Origin: Pseudomonadota bacterium
GTDB taxonomy: Bacteria; Desulfobacterota; Desulfobulbia; Desulfobulbales; JAGXFP01
Assembly: GCA_030673265.1 (NCBI GenBank)
Contig: DAOVJK010000122.1
Location: forward strand, 1-8,422
Length of the DNA stretch: 8,422 nucleotides
Reading direction: 5' to 3'
Shown in pieces: positions 5,481-8,422 of the stretch. The notes below the pieces were generated by a model. It was not told where the DNA came from. It ran no database searches and saw only the letters and a program-made list of their open reading frames with translations. Made by a program: the position numbers and the translations under genes. Each line of letters opens with the position of its first letter. Position 1 is the stretch's first letter.

Positions 5481-5502
5481 CGGCAGAAAGCGCCATCTGC
5501 CG
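5481..5502. repeat. 7-bp hairpin in the plsC leader
   Basis: CGGCAGA (5481..5487) and TCTGCCG (5496..5502) pair perfectly across an 8-nt loop, about 50 bp before the plsC start. No T-tract follows in either direction. It could shape the 5' leader of plsC. Confidence 0.45.
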
Positions 5503-5539
5503 GTGGTTTATCTTGTTGATTTGCTAAGCAATCAAAGTT

Positions 5540-5569
5540 AACATACCCATAGATTCGTCGCAAGTTCAA
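5540..5569 (-). promoter_or_regulatory. Candidate sigma-70-type promoter for plsC
   Basis: On the minus strand TTGAAC (5569..5564) and TATGTT (5545..5540) are 18 nt apart. They lie about 110 bp before the plsC start, so transcripts would carry the 5481..5502 hairpin in their leader. The match is reasonable but not strong. Confidence 0.3.
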
Positions 5570-5655
5570 TAAGCCCCGCCAACAAGCAAGCTGCAATCGT
5601 AAAAACAGCCAAGGCAAGGGGCCCGTGCAATATCGAGATATAAACGCAGATAGTA

Positions 5656-5771
5656 AGCCTGGGGAGACCTTCGAAGAATTCACTCCACCCCAAAGAGACC
5701 GACGCATACCAGGAGAAGCCTTAAAATCAGCTTGCCCTGCCCCCGGGTTCATTTTCGCAGTCTCCCCGGCT
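5656..5771. ncRNA. Possible structured RNA or prmA leader element
   Basis: AGCCTGGGGAGAC (5656..5668) pairs with GTCTCCCCGGCT (5760..5771): twelve base pairs with a single bulged T, closing a domain of 91 nt. Inside, CAGG..AAGC and GCTT..CCTG (about 5710..5739) can form a nested hairpin with a 2x2 internal loop and a 10-nt loop, and CTTCGAAG (5669..5676) is self-complementary. The element lies 34 bp before the prmA start. It could be a prmA leader on the plus strand or a small RNA on the minus strand. I do not recognise an Rfam family. Confidence 0.3.
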
Positions 5772-5805
5772 CGTTTATCTGCAACGCCACCAGCAAAGGT
5801 GTAAG

Positions 5806-6624
5806 ATGCTCCGCCCCCCTTACCAACGCTATGAACGCCTGTACGTCTACCACCTGGATGCGGTAAAACTGCCACCACTGACCGATCCGGATCTAATCGG
5901 CAACTGGATCGAAGATGACACCCCAATCCTTTTCTTTCATCGCCCCAAGGAAGAACTGATCAAAGAATTATGCCGCCAGCACGGCTGCCAGGTGATCTAT
6001 CAGGCCGACCTGGACTACGCCGATTGGGAGCCCGGTCAGACGATTGAACCGTTCAAGGTGGACAACATTTCTGTTGCCCCGGTCTGGGACGCGGCCGAGG
6101 CCGATATCATTCTTGATCCGAGCGTGATCTTCGGCACCGGCTTCCACCCGTCGACCCGCCTCTGTATGGAGACCCTGATCAAATACTGCCGCCCTCCCGG
6201 AACCGCTCCACAATCGATGCTTGACCTTGGCACCGGCACCGGCCTGCTGGCCATAACCGGGGCCCATCTCGGTATCAACAAGATAACCACCTTCGACAAT
6301 AACCCGCTGGCCTGCGAGGTTACCGCCAAAAACGTCGCCTTGAACGGTTACGAACAAGAGATCGAGATCAACTGTGCCGATCTGAGACAGGAGCCACTCG
6401 AGACCAGGGTCGACCTGGTGGTGGCCAATCTTCACCACACCTTACTGGCCGGGCTATTCGCCAGCCCCTCCTTCTGGCAGGCAAAGCTCTATATCGTGGC
6501 CGGCTTCAATCCCGCCATGGAAGAGCAGTTACTGGCCGCATTACCGCCGCGCCGGGTCAAAATGATTGAGAGACGCCGCCACGACCGCTGGTGCCTGTGG
6601 GTTTTGGCCCCCCTTGCCGAATAG
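5806..6624 (+). CDS. prmA: PrmA-like ribosomal protein L11 methyltransferase
   Basis: This is a cytoplasmic class I SAM-dependent methyltransferase; PrmA trimethylates ribosomal protein L11. The length of 272 residues is close to the family norm. An N-terminal alpha-beta substrate-recognition region precedes the catalytic domain. The domain shows the family marker FGTGFHPST (109-117), the SAM-binding LDLGTGTG (139-146), acidic Asp164 at the end of strand 2, and VANL (206-209) at motif IV. Typical PrmA has NILA after motif IV; here it is NLHH, and the N-terminal half is divergent, so the substrate may differ. AAAGG 6 nt before the ATG supports the start. The M23-like peptidase gene begins 6 nt after the stop, so the two are likely co-transcribed. 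Family confident, L11 as substrate probable. Confidence 0.82.
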   Translation: MLRPPYQRYERLYVYHLDAVKLPPLTDPDLIGNWIEDDTPILFFHRPKEELIKELCRQHGCQVIYQADLDYADWEPGQTIEPFKVDNISVAPVWDAAEADIILDPSVIFGTGFHPSTRLCMETLIKYCRPPGTAPQSMLDLGTGTGLLAITGAHLGINKITTFDNNPLACEVTAKNVALNGYEQEIEINCADLRQEPLETRVDLVVANLHHTLLAGLFASPSFWQAKLYIVAGFNPAMEEQLLAALPPRRVKMIERRRHDRWCLWVLAPLAE

Positions 6625-6630
6625 GGATCC

Positions 6631-7230
6631 GTGCCCAAACCGCTGATTAACCCCCAAGACAACGGGCCCGCTATGAATCAACTTTGCAAATCTAATTTCA
6701 CCACCAACATTATCGCCCTTAACCAATGGCAAGATTGCCGCTTTAAAACCTGGTTGCTTAAACCGGGAATGGGCTTTGCCGAGCCCGATAAATGGTGGCG
6801 CGATCAGGGCGCACGGCCAACCCTCCATGAGGGCCTCGACCTTACCGGTTTCCAGGATAATGCAAATGACGAATACCATCTTACCGAAGGGACGATGGTC
6901 CCACCGCTGTACGGGGGGAGACTGGTCAATATTATCGATGATTTTCTGGGCCGGACCGTCATTGTCGATCACGGGCTCAGTAACCATGCCGGCCACAGCC
7001 TGCACGGCTTCTATGCCCATCTCTCGCCAGCCGCAAAACTTAAAAACGGGACCGTCCTGAATGAAGCGGCGGGTCTGGGAACAATTGCGGCGGGAAACAA
7101 GATCTGCCCAGCCCATCTCCATATCTCAACGGTCTGGATATCGCCGGACTTTCCGGTTGACCGATTGGGCTGGCCGGATTTTGCTGAGCAGGAAGGATTT
7201 AAGCCCTGCGATCCCTGGCCCTTTATCTGA
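6631..7230 (+). CDS. M23-family (LytM-like) metallopeptidase without signal peptide
   Basis: The domain of M23 zinc endopeptidases, which usually cut peptidoglycan cross-bridges, is visible. The signs are HEGLD at 66-70 (zinc ligands His66 and Asp70), the strand TVIVDHG (109-115), FYAHLS (127-132) with catalytic His130, and HLH at 162-164 with the third zinc ligand. All ligands are present, so it may be active. The protein has 199 residues and lacks a signal peptide or membrane segment, which is unusual for an enzyme that acts on the wall. The GTG start at 6631 has AGGGA just upstream at short spacing. An ATG at 6673 would remove 14 residues and leave the domain intact. It follows prmA by 6 nt and is convergent with the antiporter gene. 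Role and location uncertain. Confidence 0.75.
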   Translation: MPKPLINPQDNGPAMNQLCKSNFTTNIIALNQWQDCRFKTWLLKPGMGFAEPDKWWRDQGARPTLHEGLDLTGFQDNANDEYHLTEGTMVPPLYGGRLVNIIDDFLGRTVIVDHGLSNHAGHSLHGFYAHLSPAAKLKNGTVLNEAAGLGTIAAGNKICPAHLHISTVWISPDFPVDRLGWPDFAEQEGFKPCDPWPFI

Positions 7231-7295
7231 ATAAGAAGCAGCTGATTCGGCAGTAGCACTAACCCGGAGTACCCTTGGAGGTCGACGCAGGAAAA

Positions 7296-7312
7296 CTGAT
7301 TTTACGAATCAG
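7296..7312 (-). terminator. Weak terminator-like hairpin at the antiporter 3' end
   Basis: On the minus strand CTGATT, the loop CGTAA and AATCAG form a 6-bp stem followed by TTTTCC. The stem includes the antiporter stop codon in its loop. It is AT-rich and short, with only four T residues, so termination would be modest at best. It lies in the 71-bp gap between the convergent genes. Confidence 0.35.
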
Positions 7313-8422
7313 GCACGATCTCCGACGCCATCCTCTTCAACATCGGGCCAAGAGTGAGTCCCTGCACCACAATGGAAAAGGCGACAACCCCATAGGTAAT
7401 CGGCAACAAGATCTCCCGGGTTTCTCCAGCCGGCAGCGACAGGGCCAACGCCACCGAGATGCCACCGCGTAATCCGCCCCAGGTCAGGACCTTCACCACG
7501 TGGGGGCTGAAGTCCCTGAATTTCTTCAATAGCACCACCGGCAAAGAGACGCTGATAAAACGGCAAAAGAGTACCAGCGGAACCGCCAGGGCGGCAGCAG
7601 TAAATTTCAGCAGGCTAACGTCAAGAACCAGGACCTCCAGACCAATCAACATGAAGAGCACCGCATTCATGATCTCATCCAGCAATTCCCAGAAAGAGTC
7701 CAGATGCTCTGTGGTTTTGGCCGACATGGCCAGGCTGCGACCCCGGTTACCGATCAAGAGGCCGGCCACCACAATGGCAATGGGCGCCGATAGATGCAGA
7801 GCTTCGGCCAGAGCGTAACCGCCGGTGGCCAGGGCCAGAGTAATAAGGACCTCAACCTGATAGCTATCAACCTGTTTAAGCAGCCAATAGGCCAGCATCC
7901 CGGCCGAAAGGCCCAAGAATAGCCCGCCACCGGTCTCTTTAATAAAGAAGATGGTTATATCGGTGGTGGCCATCCCGGCCCCGCTGGTAGCTATCGTCAG
8001 TAAAACCAGGAAGACCACCACCCCGACCCCGTCATTGAAGAGTGATTCGCCGATAATTTTGGTTTCCAGACTCTTGGGGACCCCAACGCTTCTCAGGATC
8101 CCCAGGACGGCGACCGGATCGGTTGGAGAGATCAGCGCCCCAAAGATCAGACAGTACAGGTAGGAAATATCAAAGCCGAGCCAGTTGAAGAGCAGCCAGG
8201 AGCTCGAACCGACCAGGAAGGTTGAAAAAATCACCCCGACCGTGGCCAGTAATGAGATAATCCGATACTGACTACGCAGGTCGTTGATGTTTACATGCAG
8301 GGCGCCGGCAAAGAGCAGGACACTGAGCATCCCGTGCAGCAGGGTCTGATCAAAGCGGATACCCTCCAGAAACCTGACAGCCCAGACCTCAACCGCCGGC
8401 AGGAAATTACCTATCGCTACCA
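7302..8422 (-). CDS. CPA1/NhaP-type Na+/H+ antiporter, cut by window edge
   Basis: This inner-membrane cation/proton antiporter controls internal pH and Na+. The coding frame stays open from the stop at 7302 to the right edge, giving 372 visible residues; the true start is outside the window. The first visible residues (VAIGNFLPAVEVWAV) continue the family N-terminal region upstream of an internal Met at 8330. Motifs in visible numbering: LLFAGALHVN (35-44), GALISPTDPVAV (94-105) with Asp101, GESLFNDGVGVVVF (124-137) with the ND pair that carries the ion-binding Asp130, and LTWGGLRGGISVALAL (312-327). About ten hydrophobic segments are visible. The protein ends shortly after the last helix, so the long cytoplasmic tail of some NhaP proteins is absent. 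It is convergent with the M23 gene. Confidence 0.92.
   Translation of the reverse strand, partial: VAIGNFLPAVEVWAVRFLEGIRFDQTLLHGMLSVLLFAGALHVNINDLRSQYRIISLLATVGVIFSTFLVGSSSWLLFNWLGFDISYLYCLIFGALISPTDPVAVLGILRSVGVPKSLETKIIGESLFNDGVGVVVFLVLLTIATSGAGMATTDITIFFIKETGGGLFLGLSAGMLAYWLLKQVDSYQVEVLITLALATGGYALAEALHLSAPIAIVVAGLLIGNRGRSLAMSAKTTEHLDSFWELLDEIMNAVLFMLIGLEVLVLDVSLLKFTAAALAVPLVLFCRFISVSLPVVLLKKFRDFSPHVVKVLTWGGLRGGISVALALSLPAGETREILLPITYGVVAFSIVVQGLTLGPMLKRMASEIVPDS

Larger units (their letters stand above)
5433..5805. other. Divergent intergenic region with strong secondary-structure potential
   Basis: This 373-bp gap between plsC and prmA holds no confident protein gene. A minus-strand frame stays open through the whole gap and into both flanking genes (5420..5926). 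It gives a Cys/Trp/Leu/Arg-rich product that does not look like a real protein, and it overlaps the prmA start. Within the gap I see a hairpin at 5481..5502, a 12-nt palindrome ATATC-GA-GATAT (5630..5641), a candidate minus-strand promoter at 5540..5569, and a long-range pairing at 5656..5771. A structured leader or small RNA on either strand is possible. Confidence 0.5.

Noticed and set aside
5478..5805. tRNA or a known riboswitch in the divergent gap
   Set aside because: No cloverleaf with a T-loop GTTCRANNC in the right position and no recognisable riboswitch core were found on either strand.
5968..6438. Minus-strand frame of 156 codons inside prmA
   Set aside because: It is an antisense shadow; the plus frame carries all methyltransferase motifs.
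6541..7122. Minus-strand frame of 193 codons over the prmA/M23 junction
   Set aside because: It overlaps two well-supported plus-strand genes, with no motif and no ribosome binding site.
1..8422. CRISPR array
   Set aside because: The only tandem repeat is the gap-free 38-bp array at 4448..4574, which has no spacers and derives from coding sequence.

Overview
The window looks like a chromosomal segment from a Gram-negative, probably anaerobic bacterium of the Desulfobacterota. This placement is an inference. It rests on the type III (CoaX) pantothenate kinase, the two-helix N-terminal sensor region of the 765..1283 protein, and the style of the intergenic repeats. No rRNA or other marker gene is present to confirm it.

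The window has two parts. Positions 1 to about 2700 are AT-rich accessory DNA. Every supported gene there is on the minus strand, and most are small and poorly characterised. Read in transcription order, right to left, they are: a relic of a beta-propeller protein (2348..2602), a REP/RAYT-like repeat (2271..2332), a small STAS/SpoIIAA-like protein (1886..2254), a possible 36-codon ORF coupled to the next gene by an ATGA overlap (1764..1874), a secreted DUF3465 protein (1333..1767), a membrane protein with a histidine-kinase phosphoacceptor helix but no ATPase domain (765..1283), a four-helix membrane protein (266..652), a possible 41-codon exported peptide (118..243), and the start of a patatin-like phospholipase that runs off the left edge. 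The last three are tightly packed and look like one transcription unit.

From about 2.8 kb onward the DNA is GC-richer and holds ordinary chromosomal genes. coaX (coenzyme A synthesis) overlaps an LD-carboxypeptidase gene (murein recycling). A PlsC-type acyltransferase (phospholipid synthesis) converges on that pair. A PrmA-like methyltransferase and an M23-family peptidase form a plus-strand pair divergent from plsC. A CPA1/NhaP Na+/H+ antiporter, cut by the right edge, converges on them.

The least ordinary DNA lies between the conserved genes. The 3' end of the LD-carboxypeptidase gene has been tandemly copied as 38-bp units beyond its stop codon. Next to it, a roughly 108-bp imperfect palindrome includes the plsC stop codon. 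The 373-bp divergent plsC/prmA gap has strong base-pairing potential and no clear protein; it is the best candidate here for an undescribed structured RNA or leader. I found no complete, recognisable new multi-gene system. The patatin operon at the left edge is the part most worth extending.
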